Positions 1-8,981 are shown, counted from the stretch's first letter. The stretch: DNA of 64,000 bases from Candidatus Flexifilum affinis (GCA_016713325.1 JADJPJ010000023.1:58747-122746), one strand, 5' to 3'. Numbers and translations are program-made. Notes: generated from the letters alone by a model not told the origin.

Positions 1-170
1 GCATTAGGAATACCTTTATGATATAGGATTTCGTGTGTCTGTCAAGCGGATGGAATTCGGTACAATAAACTCAGACGTGTTCATTTGTCGATTGGCGCGA
101 CCCTGGCGCTGGCGGAGATCTTCCGCCGCGTGACGTTTGAATCGCAAGTCGGAGATGAAGAGGCAACCTG

Positions 171-620
171 ATGGTCGAGATCCGCCGCATCACGCATCTC
201 ACCGCCGCCGCGCTGCGTCCTCTGCTGGAAGCCAGCCTGGAGGAAGGCTACGCCTTCATCGAAACGCTGTGGGAGGAGTACGTGTCGGGCGTCAACCCGT
301 TCATCACGCCGGGCGGGGTGCTGCTCGGCGGCTACGAGGGGGAGGCACTCGTCGCGGTCGGCGGCGTCCATGTCGATCCTTACGAGGAAGCGCCGGCGGT
401 CGGCCGAGTTCGCCACGTCTACGTCCTGCCCGAGCTGCGCCGCCAGCAGATCGGCCGCCGGCTGGTGAGCGCGCTGATCGACCACGCCGCCGGGCACTTT
501 GCCACGCTCACACTGCGCACCCCGACCGCTCACGGTGATGCCTTCTACAAGTCGCTGGGCTTCACCGACGCGCCGCGCTTCGTCCATGCTACCCACTGGC
601 TCGATCTGCGGCGGGGGTGA
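171..620 (+). CDS. GNAT family N-acetyltransferase
   Basis: 149 aa, a usual single-domain GNAT length. GNAT enzymes move an acetyl group from acetyl-CoA to an amine; the substrate cannot be read from sequence. The acetyl-CoA site is visible near residues 78-96 (VRHVYVLPELRRQQIGRRL), giving the R-x-x-G-x-G/R pyrophosphate loop after the core beta strand, and the C-terminal strand has the usual FYKSLGF motif (about residues 124-130). The ATG has a GAAGAGG ribosome site about 8 bases upstream. It stands alone, 70 bp ahead of the Uma2 gene. Family assignment is firm, substrate unknown. Confidence 0.88.
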   Translation: MVEIRRITHLTAAALRPLLEASLEEGYAFIETLWEEYVSGVNPFITPGGVLLGGYEGEALVAVGGVHVDPYEEAPAVGRVRHVYVLPELRRQQIGRRLVSALIDHAAGHFATLTLRTPTAHGDAFYKSLGFTDAPRFVHATHWLDLRRG

Positions 621-689
621 GGGCGCACCGAGTGGTTGGTGTACAATCGAGACTGCGAGTGAATGGCAGTTGACGGAGAGTGACGCGCG

Positions 690-1286
690 ATGTCCCTGGC
701 AATGCCCAAGCCCTCCACATTGGAAGCGTATTTTGCCCTGGAGCATGCTTCAGACATCAAGCATGAGTTCCTGAACGGCGAAATTCTGGCGATGGGCGGC
801 GGCAGCAGTGCCCACAACAGCCTCGTCGCTGAAATTCACGGGGGTCTGCACGCGCAGCTTCGCGGCAGGGGATGCAGGACGTTCATTGGCGACCAGCGTC
901 TGAAGCTGAATACCCGTTCCTACGTCTACCCCGATGTGATGGTCGTCTGCGAACAGCCTGCTTTCGTCCTGGACACGGGCCTGGAGAGCCTGCTCAACCC
1001 GGTGCTCGTTGTCGAAGTCCTGTCGCCCTCCACCGAACTGTATGACCGATCCGAGAAGTTCCTGCGCTACCTGGCCCTGGAGTCCCTGCAAGAATACGTC
1101 CTGGTCGCGCAGAACCGGCCCCGAGTCGAAGTGTTCACGCGCCAGGCCGACAACCGTTGGCTGCTGACAGTCAGCGAGGGCCTCGACTCCACGACGGTCC
1201 TGGAATCGATTGACTGCACCCTGTCCCTTGCCGAGATTTACCAGTGGGTCACGTTCAGCGACGACGACGCCACCGACGACCAATAA
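690..1286 (+). CDS. Uma2 family (DUF820) putative endonuclease
   Basis: 198 aa, standard length for Uma2 proteins, which carry a PD-(D/E)XK restriction-like fold and expand in cyanobacteria and Chloroflexota. Seen here: YLALEH-type N-terminal helix with EFLNGEI, the YVYPDVMVV strand carrying the acidic metal ligand (about residues 79-87), PVLVVEVLSPST with the second acidic residue, and the typical EKFLRYLALESLQEYVLV helix-strand. No adjacent restriction or toxin partner is visible. Biological role of the family is not established; it may be a mobile nuclease. GGAGAG precedes the ATG. Confidence 0.9.
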   Translation: MSLAMPKPSTLEAYFALEHASDIKHEFLNGEILAMGGGSSAHNSLVAEIHGGLHAQLRGRGCRTFIGDQRLKLNTRSYVYPDVMVVCEQPAFVLDTGLESLLNPVLVVEVLSPSTELYDRSEKFLRYLALESLQEYVLVAQNRPRVEVFTRQADNRWLLTVSEGLDSTTVLESIDCTLSLAEIYQWVTFSDDDATDDQ

Positions 1287-1295
1287 GAGAGTGCC

Positions 1296-3433
1296 ATGAC
1301 GAAACGCGCTTCGGGTGTTCGATTTGCATTCTTCTTTCTCCTCCTGGCGCTGCTGCCCGGCGTATCGGCGCAGGATGCGCTCGACCTGCCCGCCGACCTG
1401 TACGTGCTGCTCAACGACGGGCGCATCGAGCGCTACGGCGTTGGCGCGGGCGGGGTGGCCGGTGCCTCGCCCTCCGACCTCTTCGTCCTCGACTTCGGCG
1501 TCGATCCGTCGGGGACACGCATCGCCTTCCGCAGCGAGAACGGCCTGTTCCTGCTTGACCAGACCGTCCCCGGCGGCGGGGCCATCCCGGTCGAGGGCGC
1601 CAGCGCCGACGTGCCGCCCTTCCGCGGACGTGGCGACACCATCGCCTGGTCGCCGAGCGGCGACGCCATCGCCTACACCACCACCTACGGCGCGCGCGTC
1701 TACTTCAGCGACGCCGGGACGCCCGTCTTCCTCGATCTGCGCGAGGCCGCCTTCCGCCAGTTGAGCTGGTCGCCGGGCGGGCGCTTCCTGGCCGCCGAGT
1801 CGGAAAGCGAGGGGTGGGCGTCTGGTGGATCTACCGGCGCGAAGGGGCCGCACTGTTCCTGACCAGCATCATCACCGACGCTACCGGCACGGCCTGGATC
1901 AGCGAGTCCGATATCGTCTTCACTCCCACGGGGGGTGGGCTGCGGCTGATGAGCCTGGACCGGGCCAACCAGCAGATCAACCTGCTGGATGAAAGCAAGA
2001 TCTACCGCCTGCCCGCGCTCGATGCCGCCGACGCGCTGGTCTTCTTCGCCCGCGACCCGGCCGACGCCGCCATCCCCGAAGGCTATGGCACCCTCTTCCG
2101 GCTGGAGCGCGGGGCGGAGTCGGTGCAGGTCGTCGGACAGATCCCGGTGGCGCTGGGCGGCTTGACCTGGTCGCCCGACGGCCGGCTGCTGGTCGCCTTT
2201 CAGGGCGGGGTGCTGGCCTTCTTCAATCCGGTCGATGGTCTGGGCTTCCCGCTGCCCATCAACGGCGCGGTCGCCTATGACTGGGGTCCAGTGAGCGGCG
2301 CGGTCGCCCCGACGCTGGCCGCGCAGGCGACGGAGATTCCCGCTGTCGAGCCAACGGCGCTCCCGACGATTGAAGCCACCGCCGAGCCGACGCGCGAACC
2401 CACGCCCATCCCGATCGTCACGGCCAGCACACTGGTGCTGGCCGCCGATGGCTACTTCCTCGCGCCGGGGACGGACGGCATCGTCCAGGTGTGGCGGCTG
2501 CCCGCCGATGGATCGACCCCGACGCCGTTCACGCGCAACACGGCCGACGCCGTCGAGTTCGCCGTCTCGCCTGTCGCCCAGGCCGTGGCCTACGTGGTCG
2601 AGGCCGAGCTGTGGCTGCAAATCGCCAACGAGGCGCCCTTCCGGCTGGCGCGGCTGAACAGCTTCGCGCCGGCGACCCCGATCTTCAGTCCTGATGGGAC
2701 GCAGGTGGCCTATGCCGACGAAGGCGCGGGCATCTGGCGCATCGCCATTGAAGCGGCGCGGGCCGGCGAGGACCCGGAACTACTGCGCGCGCGCGTCACC
2801 GACGAGTCCGGGGCTCAGCAGGCGCTGCGCCGCCCGCAGTTCTCGCCCGATGGCACCAAACTACTCTTCGACGTCTACACCGGCGCGGATGGCGACCCGA
2901 ACGCCACCGTCGCCAATAACGTGCTGGATATCGCCACGCGCGAGATGGCCGTCGGCATTCCGCTGCCCGCCGTCGATCCCCGGCCGACGCGGGCGCGCTG
3001 GCTGCGCGACGGGCGCATCTACGCCTATCTGGATGCCTCGGTGGCGGTCGATGCGCCGCCCGGTATTTACCTGATCGACCCACCGCAGCCCTCTGGCGGC
3101 ACGCTGATGGCCGGCCTGCCCGGCGGATCGGTGGTGCGGGCGGTCAACGAACCGCTGCTCGGCATGCTCCGGTTGGTGCTGGCCGACAGCCCCGCGCCGG
3201 ACGCGCCCCTGACCGTGTCCGACCTGGTGCTGGCCGACGGGACGCTCGCCCCGGTGATCGACATCGGCCCGCTGACCGCGCCGCGCCTGTCGCCGGAGTC
3301 GCGCTTTATCGGCGGCTTCGAGTCGCTGGGTCCGGAGGGCGGCACACTGGCGGTGATCGACCTGATGACCGGACGGCGCTTCCTGCTCAGCAGCGCGACC
3401 GACGCGCGCCAGTTCATCTGGTCGGGGGGGTAA
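1296..3433 (+). CDS. Secreted TolB/WD40-like beta-propeller protein, frameshifted
   Basis: Two overlapping reading frames (1296-1862 and 1814-3433) form one protein of about 711 aa: after FLAAESESEG the first frame turns to nonsense while the second continues sensibly with GVWWIYRREGA. The break lies in the ggggtggg run near 1811-1818, consistent with a one-base indel. An N-terminal signal peptide is clear (MTKRASGVRF, then a hydrophobic FFFLLLALLPGV stretch and ASA-like cleavage). Repeated blades with SPDG/SPSGDAIAY-type motifs indicate beta-propeller repeats in two halves joined by a Pro/Thr/Glu-rich linker (around 2350-2420). Likely extracytoplasmic; function unknown. Confidence 0.75.
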
Positions 3434-3531
3434 GCGGCCCACATTGTGATCTTGGTCACTACCCCCGCGCCCCGGTGCGGCGTATGCTGAAGCTGGACGA
3501 TGTCGAGCCGCCGACGGCGGAAGAGGTGACC

Positions 3532-4545
3532 ATGTCCATACGTGAAACGTACTCAGGCCCGGTGCTCGACTGGCTGCTGGAGCAAGACGATCCGGGTCCC
3601 CGCTACCTGGCCCTGCGCGATCTGCTCGATGGCGCACCGGACGCCCCGGAGCTGGCCGCCGCCCGCGCCGAAGCCCACACACGCGGCCCGATTGCGGTGG
3701 TGCTGGATGCGATGGATCGCGCCGGCTATTGGGTCGAGCCGGGGGCCGGCTACTCTCCAAAGTACCAGGGAACGGTCTGGTCGCTCATCCTGCTCGCCCA
3801 GCTCGGCGCCTCTATTGAGCAGGATGAGCGCATGGCCCGCGCCTGCGCCTACGTGCTGGACCACACCCTCGCGCCGGGCGGCCAGTTCACCACCAACGGG
3901 GCACCCTCCGGCACGGCCGACTGTCTCCAGGGCAATCTGTGCGCCGCCCTGCTCGACCTGGGCTGCGACGATCCCCGACTGGATGCGGCCTTCGAGTGGA
4001 TGGCGCGCAGCGTGACCGGCGAGGGCATCGCGCCGATGACCGACCGTCACGCCGCCGTGCGCTACTACGCCGGCAAATGCGGCCCGCGCTTCGCCTGCGG
4101 ATCCAACAACAAGCTGCCCTGCGCCTGGGGCGGGGTGAAAGTCATGCTGGCCTTCAGCAAGTGGCCGGCGGAGCGTCGCACACCGCTGATCGAGCGGGCG
4201 ATCGCCGAAGGGGCCGACTTCCTGTTCAGCACCGACCCGGCACTGGCCGATTACCCGTCCGGTTATGCCGACAAGCCCAGCAGCAACTGGTGGAAGTTCG
4301 GCTTCCCGGTCTTCTACGTCACCGATCTGCTGCAAAACGTCGAGGCCCTGACCGCCCTGGGTTACGGCCACGACCCGCGCCTGACCCACGCGCTCGATCT
4401 CATCCGTGGCAAGCAGGATCGGCACGGGCGATGGGCGCTGGAGTACGACTATGCGGGGAAGACCTGGGTCGACTTCGGTGCGAAGAAGCAGCCGAACAAG
4501 TGGGTGACGCTGCGGGCGCTCCGGGTGCTCAAGGCCGCCGCCTGA
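3532..4545 (+). CDS. Alpha/alpha-toroid (prenyltransferase/squalene-cyclase-like) protein of unknown function
   Basis: 337 aa from the ATG at 3532, which has GAGGTG 6 bases upstream; an earlier in-frame start at 3475 lacks a good site. The sequence is a series of helical repeats with GGQF/NG-A-x-GTADCLQGN, a CGPRFACGSNN cysteine stretch, and a C-terminal KQDRHGRW turn, the pattern of the six-hairpin or alpha/alpha-toroid fold of squalene cyclases and prenyltransferases. The DXDD motif of squalene-hopene cyclases is not visible, so cyclase activity is not supported. Several cysteines around residues 180-200 could bind metal. Monocistronic. Confidence 0.6.
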   Translation: MSIRETYSGPVLDWLLEQDDPGPRYLALRDLLDGAPDAPELAAARAEAHTRGPIAVVLDAMDRAGYWVEPGAGYSPKYQGTVWSLILLAQLGASIEQDERMARACAYVLDHTLAPGGQFTTNGAPSGTADCLQGNLCAALLDLGCDDPRLDAAFEWMARSVTGEGIAPMTDRHAAVRYYAGKCGPRFACGSNNKLPCAWGGVKVMLAFSKWPAERRTPLIERAIAEGADFLFSTDPALADYPSGYADKPSSNWWKFGFPVFYVTDLLQNVEALTALGYGHDPRLTHALDLIRGKQDRHGRWALEYDYAGKTWVDFGAKKQPNKWVTLRALRVLKAAA

Positions 4546-4606
4546 ACCTGCCATGCGCGCCGGACAGGGTGCACCTGAACCCAGGCAGGAACATCAGGTT
4601 GAGTCC

Positions 4607-4825
4607 CCCATATGTACAAGTTAGCGACTGATCGACGCCATCAGAATAGCGATGGTCGCGTCGTCCGCCGGGTGTTGAAACACCCGGCTACCCGAAAAAA
4701 CTGGTCCACTAAAGGGACCAAAAACGCAGGCTCTGGGGTGAGCCCCTTCAGTGGGCTTGTCGGTTTCTAGCCGAGGCGCTTTAGCCCTCGGCGGCCCCCG
4801 CAACCCTTCACTTGGTGCATATGGG
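4607..4825. repeat. Family A MITE-like palindromic repeat, copy 1
   Basis: About 219 bp sharing most of its length with 56356-56560 and, in part, 24761-24824. The ends are imperfect inverted repeats (CCCATATGTACAAGTTAG at the left, CTTGGTGCATATGGG at the right). Inside are a GGGTGTTGAAACACCC hairpin and a module ending in GCCGAGGCGCTTTAGCCCTCGGC. No reading frame. The rest of the 720-bp gap (4826-5035) holds a small GGACGAGGCATGCCTTGTCC palindrome and nothing else recognised. Confidence 0.75.
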
Positions 4826-5035
4826 ATATGCCATACCATACCCCCCCCGACGACCACGCTATTTGCGGCGGACGAGGCATGCCTTGTCCCTATGGCCAGA
4901 ACCGAACACGTCCGCCCCATTATGACCCACGAGCCGCCATCACAAACAGGCCAACTTCTGGCTTAGCGGCGTTATGACGGAAGAACAAGAGCGCTGGCGC
5001 GTTCCGCTGTCGATTATTTTATGATGAAAATCCTG

Positions 5036-5064
5036 TTGACAAGTATAGTCGCAGGACCTATAAT
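5036..5064 (+). promoter_or_regulatory. Consensus sigma-70 promoter of the S1-like gene
   Basis: TTGACA at 5036-5041 and TATAAT at 5059-5064 with a 17-bp spacer: a perfect match to the bacterial housekeeping consensus. Transcription should begin near 5071, leaving a leader of about 195 nt before the ATG at 5266. Confidence 0.85.
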
Positions 5065-5070
5065 CCCGCC

Positions 5071-5208
5071 GACTTTTCAGGAAAGGGGAGGCATCGCCGG
5101 GCACGCCGCCGGTCGATGCAAGTCCGCACCGTGGCGCAAAGTACCATTCCAGCAGAATAGGCTCGGTAGGCTTGCCGGAACTCCGACAGGTCCGCCGAGT
5201 TTTTGTTT
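5071..5208 (+). ncRNA. Structured leader RNA or small terminated transcript upstream of the S1-like gene
   Basis: Between the strong promoter and the S1-like gene lies a G+C-rich, non-coding stretch able to form several stems and ending in an intrinsic terminator (5162-5208). Short motifs such as CGCAAAG (near 5134-5140) and GGTAG...CCG resemble parts of the GEMM-I cyclic-di-GMP riboswitch, and GATGCAAGTCCG resembles part of the cobalamin core, but neither class is matched throughout. It may be an attenuator, an autoregulatory ribosomal-protein leader, a riboswitch or an independent small RNA. Class not assigned. Confidence 0.45.
5162..5208 (+). terminator. Intrinsic terminator in the S1-like gene leader
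   Basis: Outer stem CTCGG (5162-5166) with CCGAG (5195-5199), inner stem CTTGCCGG (5171-5178) with CCGACAGG (5183-5190) around an AACT loop, followed at once by TTTTTGTTT. Placed 57 bp before the ATG it would cut transcription off unless antagonised. Confidence 0.7.
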
Positions 5209-5265
5209 GGCCTCGCCGAACGAGCCCGTCCAGAAAGTCGAAAAATCATTTTATCAGGGGGCATC

Positions 5266-6576
5266 ATGCAGTTCGAAAGCACCATCAACGAAATGGACTT
5301 CGCTTCCATGTTGGAAGCGTCGTTCGCGGAAGAAGCGCCGGAGCGCGGTGATATCGTCACCGGCATTGTCGTCGCCATCGACCAGCAAGGCTTGATCGTC
5401 GGCATTGAAGGGATGAAGCGGGACGGAGTCGTGGAGCGCCGCGACCTGGAACGCTCCAACGTCGACATTGATGCTTTCACCGTCGGTCAGGAAGTGGATG
5501 TCATGATTGTGCGGATGGAGGATGAAGACGGCAACCTGCTGCTCTCCATCTCTCAGGCCGCCCAGACCGAAGATTGGAAGCGCGCCGAGGAGTTGATGAA
5601 CAACGACGAGGTGTGGGAAGGCGTGGTCAGCGACGCGAATCGCGGCGGCTTGATCGTCCCCTTCGGCAACCTGCGCGGTTTTGTCCCGGCCAGTCACGTC
5701 ATCGACCTGCCGCGTGGCCTGAACGAAGATGAGCGCCGGGCACGCATGATGCGCCTGATCGGCCAGCCCATCAACATGAAGGTGATCGAGGTTAACCGCA
5801 AGCGCCGCCGTCTGGTCTTCAGCCAGCGCGACGCCCAGCGCGGCAGCCGCGACGCCCGCAAGGAAGTGCTGCTCGACCAGCTCAAGGAAGGCGAGGTCCG
5901 TAAGGGCGTCGTCAGCGGCCTGCGCGACTTCGGCGCGTTCGTCGACCTGGGCGGTGCTGACGGCCTGATCCACATTTCGGAACTGGCGTGGCACCGTGTC
6001 AATCATCCTCGTGAAGTCCTGAACGTCGGGGATGAAGTTGAAGTTTACATCCTGCGCCTCGACGCCGAGGGAAAGCGCATCGGCCTGAGCCTGAAGCGCC
6101 TGCAAGAGAACCCGTGGGCGCGCGTCGAAGAAATGTACCACGTTGGGCAGTTGGTGGAAGGCACCGTCTCCCGCGTGACGCAGTTCGGCGCGTTCATCAG
6201 CCTGGACCCGGGCATCGAAGCGCTGCTGCACACCAGCCAGCTCGCGGACCCGCCGCCGGCCGACCCGTCGCTCGTGGTGCATGAAGGCCAGCGCCTGATG
6301 CTGCGCGTGATCAGCATCGAGGCCGACAAGCAGCGTCTTGGCCTGAGCCTGAAGGAAGTCAGCAGCGAAGAAAGGGCGCGCTGGGACGCCACGCAGGAGA
6401 CTCCTGCCGGCGAGTCCAGCGAATCGGTCGCCGAGGCGGAAGTCGAAGCGCCAGCCGAAGAAGTTTCTGAAGCCGTCGCCGAAATGCCAGCCGAAGAAGC
6501 CTCTCCAGCAGTCGCTGAAGCAGTTGCTGAAGCGTCAGCCGAAGCACCAGCCGATGGGGCCGAAATCCCGGCCTGA
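5266..6576 (+). CDS. rpsA: Ribosomal protein S1-like protein with four S1 RNA-binding domains
   Basis: 436 aa from the ATG at 5266 (AGGGGG site); 21 extra upstream codons have no ribosome site. Four S1 (OB-fold) domains lie at about residues 27-97, 110-195, 207-280 and 292-365; domains 3 and 4 are most canonical (GVVSGLRDFGAFVDLGG...LIHISEL; VTQFGAFISLDPGIEALLHTSQL). The C-terminal 70 residues are an Ala/Glu-rich low-complexity acidic tail. S1 proteins bind mRNA at the 30S subunit; this is the shorter four-domain form seen outside Proteobacteria. Sits upstream of rpsU and infA on the same strand. Confidence 0.88.
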   Translation: MQFESTINEMDFASMLEASFAEEAPERGDIVTGIVVAIDQQGLIVGIEGMKRDGVVERRDLERSNVDIDAFTVGQEVDVMIVRMEDEDGNLLLSISQAAQTEDWKRAEELMNNDEVWEGVVSDANRGGLIVPFGNLRGFVPASHVIDLPRGLNEDERRARMMRLIGQPINMKVIEVNRKRRRLVFSQRDAQRGSRDARKEVLLDQLKEGEVRKGVVSGLRDFGAFVDLGGADGLIHISELAWHRVNHPREVLNVGDEVEVYILRLDAEGKRIGLSLKRLQENPWARVEEMYHVGQLVEGTVSRVTQFGAFISLDPGIEALLHTSQLADPPPADPSLVVHEGQRLMLRVISIEADKQRLGLSLKEVSSEERARWDATQETPAGESSESVAEAEVEAPAEEVSEAVAEMPAEEASPAVAEAVAEASAEAPADGAEIPA

Positions 6577-6602
6577 TCCCCGCTCCAAACACGCACCTTG
6601 GC

Positions 6603-6651
6603 GTGGCGCTGTGCGATCCTGTAGAATGATCCGAAGGATCCACAGCGCCAC
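6603..6651 (+). promoter_or_regulatory. Long hairpin between the S1-like gene and rpsU
   Basis: GTGGCGCTGTGCGATCC (6603-6619) pairs with GGATCCACAGCGCCAC (6636-6651), leaving one bulge and a 16-nt loop. No U-tract follows, so it is not a classic terminator; it could be an mRNA processing or stability element or an rpsU leader structure. The loop holds TGTAGAAT, which could serve as an extended -10 box. Confidence 0.5.
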
Positions 6652-6725
6652 CACAATAAGCATATAAACGGCAAATTGTCACGCCGCGCTGAAATTTCGA
6701 TCAGGAAGGAGGTGAAGAGCGACGT

Positions 6726-6926
6726 ATGGCACATGTCACGTTGAAACCCGGAGAATCACAGGAATCGCTGCTGCGACGCTTTCGTAAGAAGGTTACCAAT
6801 GCGGGCGTGCTGAGCACGGTGCGCCGCAAGCGCTGGCACATTTCCAAGAGCGAACTGCGCCGGATTGAGAAGAAAAAGGCAATCCGTCGTTCACGCCGCC
6901 GTCAGCGCAAGGCGTTGACCCGCTAA
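6726..6926 (+). CDS. rpsU: 30S ribosomal protein bS21
   Basis: 66 aa, very basic, with the bS21 pattern: N-terminal VTLKPGESQESLLRRFRKKV, then the R/K-rich helix RRKRWHISKSELRRIEKKKAIRRSRRR. A strong AGGAGGTG ribosome site lies 11 bases before the ATG. bS21 joins the small subunit near the 3' end of 16S rRNA and helps initiation. It is preceded by a hairpin and followed by a terminator, so it probably forms its own short transcript between the S1-like gene and infA. Confidence 0.95.
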   Translation: MAHVTLKPGESQESLLRRFRKKVTNAGVLSTVRRKRWHISKSELRRIEKKKAIRRSRRRQRKALTR

Positions 6927-6979
6927 GGTTTGCGAACATTAAGGCACAGCCTGCACGCGTTCCGCAGGCATGCACGGCC

Positions 6980-7004
6980 GGGGCGGGTTTTTTTAACCCG
7001 CCCC
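6980..7004. terminator. Hairpin terminator after rpsU
   Basis: GGGGCGGGTT (6980-6989) and AACCCGCCCC (6995-7004) form a perfect 10-bp stem around a TTTTT loop, 54 bp after the rpsU stop. The U-run sits in the loop rather than after the stem, so efficiency is uncertain. Confidence 0.6.
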
Positions 7005-7084
7005 TCTGTTTGCATTTACAAAGCACGGCCGCTGGCCTATCATAAACAGCACATTGGTCATGTTGTGAGTTCCACAGGAAATGT

Positions 7085-7342
7085 ATGGCGAAAAAAGAAG
7101 ACAAGATCGAAGTCGAAGGTGTGGTGGTCGAGGCGCTCCCCAACACGCAGTTTCTGGTCGAGCTGGATAACGGACATCGCATCCTCTCCTATCTTTCCGG
7201 CAAGATGCGCAAGTACTACATCCGTATCCTCCTCGGTGACCGGGTCCGTGTCGAGATGAGCATGTACGATCCGTCTCGCGGCCGTATCACCTACCGCTTC
7301 CGCGATGGCTATCGTCCGGGCGAGGAAACGACGACGGAATAG
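7085..7342 (+). CDS. infA: Translation initiation factor IF-1
   Basis: 85 aa, about a dozen residues longer than the usual 72 because of a short C-terminal extension ([11 protein letters not shown]). The OB-fold IF-1 signature is intact: [55 protein letters not shown] and the [11 protein letters not shown] end. IF-1 binds the A site of the 30S subunit during initiation. Conserved company of S1, S21 and IF-1 marks a translation-initiation neighbourhood. An AGGA site precedes the ATG. Confidence 0.97.
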   Translation: MAKKEDKIEVEGVVVEALPNTQFLVELDNGHRILSYLSGKMRKYYIRILLGDRVRVEMSMYDPSRGRITYRFRDGYRPGEETTTE

Positions 7343-7355
7343 TCAGCGCTGCTCG

Positions 7356-8981
7356 ATGACGCCCCAGGCCCCGATCGCACGGATCAGGGCTGGCGCGGAT
7401 TCCTGCATGGTTCCCGGTTTGAAAACCCCATCTCGCCTTCCTCTTCAGACGATCGCCCCCGCGGCCATTACGGGCGCCATTCTCTTGCTCTTCTGGTGGC
7501 TGACCCGACTTCCCGATCTGCAAACGCTCCCGTTGCATAACGACGAAGGACTGCATCTCACCCGCGCGGTCGAGGTGTGGAATTTGCATCCCTTCTGGGA
7601 AATCCGCGACGGCAAGATCGCCAACCATTTCCTCATCGCCCTCTTTTACCCACAGAACGCGCCGGTCTTCGCCGGGCGCATGGCCACCATCTTCGTCGCC
7701 TTGATCGGCGCAGCGGCCGGCTTCGCGCTGATTCGCCAGCGCTTTGGCGTGCTCGCCGGCGTCCTCTCGCTGCTGGCGTTGATCGCCTCTCCCTACCTGC
7801 TCTTCTACGATCGGCTGGCGTTGAGCGATGCCGAGGCCAGCGCGCTGGTCGTGCTGTCGCTGTGGGCAGCCGATCGACTGGCGCGGCGCGGCACGATCGC
7901 CAACGCCCTGCTGACCGGCCTGTGCTTCGGCGCGGCGGCCCTGTTCAAGTTCACCGCCATTCCCTTCGCACTCTCGCTGGCGCTGGTCGTCCTGCTGACC
8001 GCTCGCTATCCCGTGCGGCGGCGGCTCACGCTTCTGGTTGCCGCCGGGCTGGTCACGGCAGCGCTGTTTGTCGTGCCCATTGGCTACCTGCTGCTGCGCG
8101 GGGACGACCTCTTCTCCATCGCCCTGGGGTGGATTGGCACAGGTGGCCCGGCCGGCCAACCGGCGCTGGTCGAGAACCTGGCTCGGCTGTGGGAGACGCT
8201 GACGGCTTACGCTCCGGTCGGCACGCTCCTGCTGATCGGCGGGCTGATCCTGCTCCCCCTCTCCGGCGGTCGCGGGAGAGGAGTTCAGGGGGTGAGGAGT
8301 ATTCCCACCGCTTACCTTCTCGCCCTCGTCATCCCCCTGGCTGTTATGCTGGTACTCGGCCGCGAGGTTCTGCCCCGCCACTTCGTCGTCGCGCTGCCCC
8401 TGGCGCTGATCCTGTCCGGGGCAGGTTGGGCGGCGCTGATCGATCTGCTGCCGATGCGGTCGGTCTCACTGCGGTGGGGAGCGGCCCTGCTCGTGGCCGC
8501 GCTGCTCATCGCCCCCCTCATAGCGGCGCTTCCTGTGCTCTGGCATACGCCGCACCGGCTGTCGATGCCCGCTTTCGACGTGGCGCAGTTCGTCACCCAG
8601 CACCCCAGCGGCTATGGTCTGCGCGAGGCGGTGCTCGCCATGCCCGATGAAGTCAGCTCGGCCGGCGCCCCGATCATCGCCAGCATGTTCCCGGATAGCT
8701 GCCGGCGGGCCAACTTCTACGCTGCGTATCGACCGGACGGGCTGCGCCTGCTCTGCACCGACGCCCCGGGTGAGGACGCGATTCGTGCGGCGCTGACGGA
8801 TAACGTGGACGAAGCCGTCTACGTGCTGACCGACACCGCGCCGCTGATCGGCGCCGACGTGCCGGCGCTGGCGGAGTCGCTCGGCGCGCATGCGGAGCGC
8901 GTCGCGGCCTACCCCCGCCCTGGAGAGTCGGAGCAGTCCGCCTCGGTCGTCCTGTGGCGCATGGCCTCCGAGACCCGATAA
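7356..8981 (+). CDS. Polytopic glycosyltransferase, GT39/ArnT-like
   Basis: 541 aa if the ATG at 7356 is used (just after infA); a later ATG at 7407 also fits because it places the first membrane helix (ITGAILLLFWWL) near the N-terminus. About ten hydrophobic segments follow. NDEGLHLTRAVEVW after the first helix matches the acidic motif in the first periplasmic loop of GT-C lipid-linked sugar transferases (ArnT/PMT type). The donor would be a polyprenyl-phosphate sugar, the acceptor unknown. A palindrome-like repeat is embedded in frame around 8253-8299 and adds a soluble LSGGRGRGVQGVR loop between two helices. Confidence 0.75.
   Translation: MTPQAPIARIRAGADSCMVPGLKTPSRLPLQTIAPAAITGAILLLFWWLTRLPDLQTLPLHNDEGLHLTRAVEVWNLHPFWEIRDGKIANHFLIALFYPQNAPVFAGRMATIFVALIGAAAGFALIRQRFGVLAGVLSLLALIASPYLLFYDRLALSDAEASALVVLSLWAADRLARRGTIANALLTGLCFGAAALFKFTAIPFALSLALVVLLTARYPVRRRLTLLVAAGLVTAALFVVPIGYLLLRGDDLFSIALGWIGTGGPAGQPALVENLARLWETLTAYAPVGTLLLIGGLILLPLSGGRGRGVQGVRSIPTAYLLALVIPLAVMLVLGREVLPRHFVVALPLALILSGAGWAALIDLLPMRSVSLRWGAALLVAALLIAPLIAALPVLWHTPHRLSMPAFDVAQFVTQHPSGYGLREAVLAMPDEVSSAGAPIIASMFPDSCRRANFYAAYRPDGLRLLCTDAPGEDAIRAALTDNVDEAVYVLTDTAPLIGADVPALAESLGAHAERVAAYPRPGESEQSASVVLWRMASETR
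8253..8299. repeat. Interspersed palindrome-type repeat lying inside coding sequence
   Basis: CCCCCTCTCC, then GGGAGAGGAG and CAGGGGGTGAGGAG: the same module found between genes at 18880-18912, 20630-20670, 36925-36961 and 60300-60350. Here it is in frame inside the GT39-like gene and is translated. Confidence 0.65.

Noticed and set aside
3532..4545. Functional squalene-hopene cyclase
   Set aside because: No DXDD catalytic motif or QW-motif series could be seen; only the toroid-like repeat pattern remains.
5066..5208. SRP RNA, cobalamin or GEMM-I riboswitch in the S1 leader
   Set aside because: Only short pieces match; the SRP GGAAG/AAGCAGC core, the cobalamin box and the GEMM GNRA-capped helix are not visible. 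Kept as unassigned structured leader.
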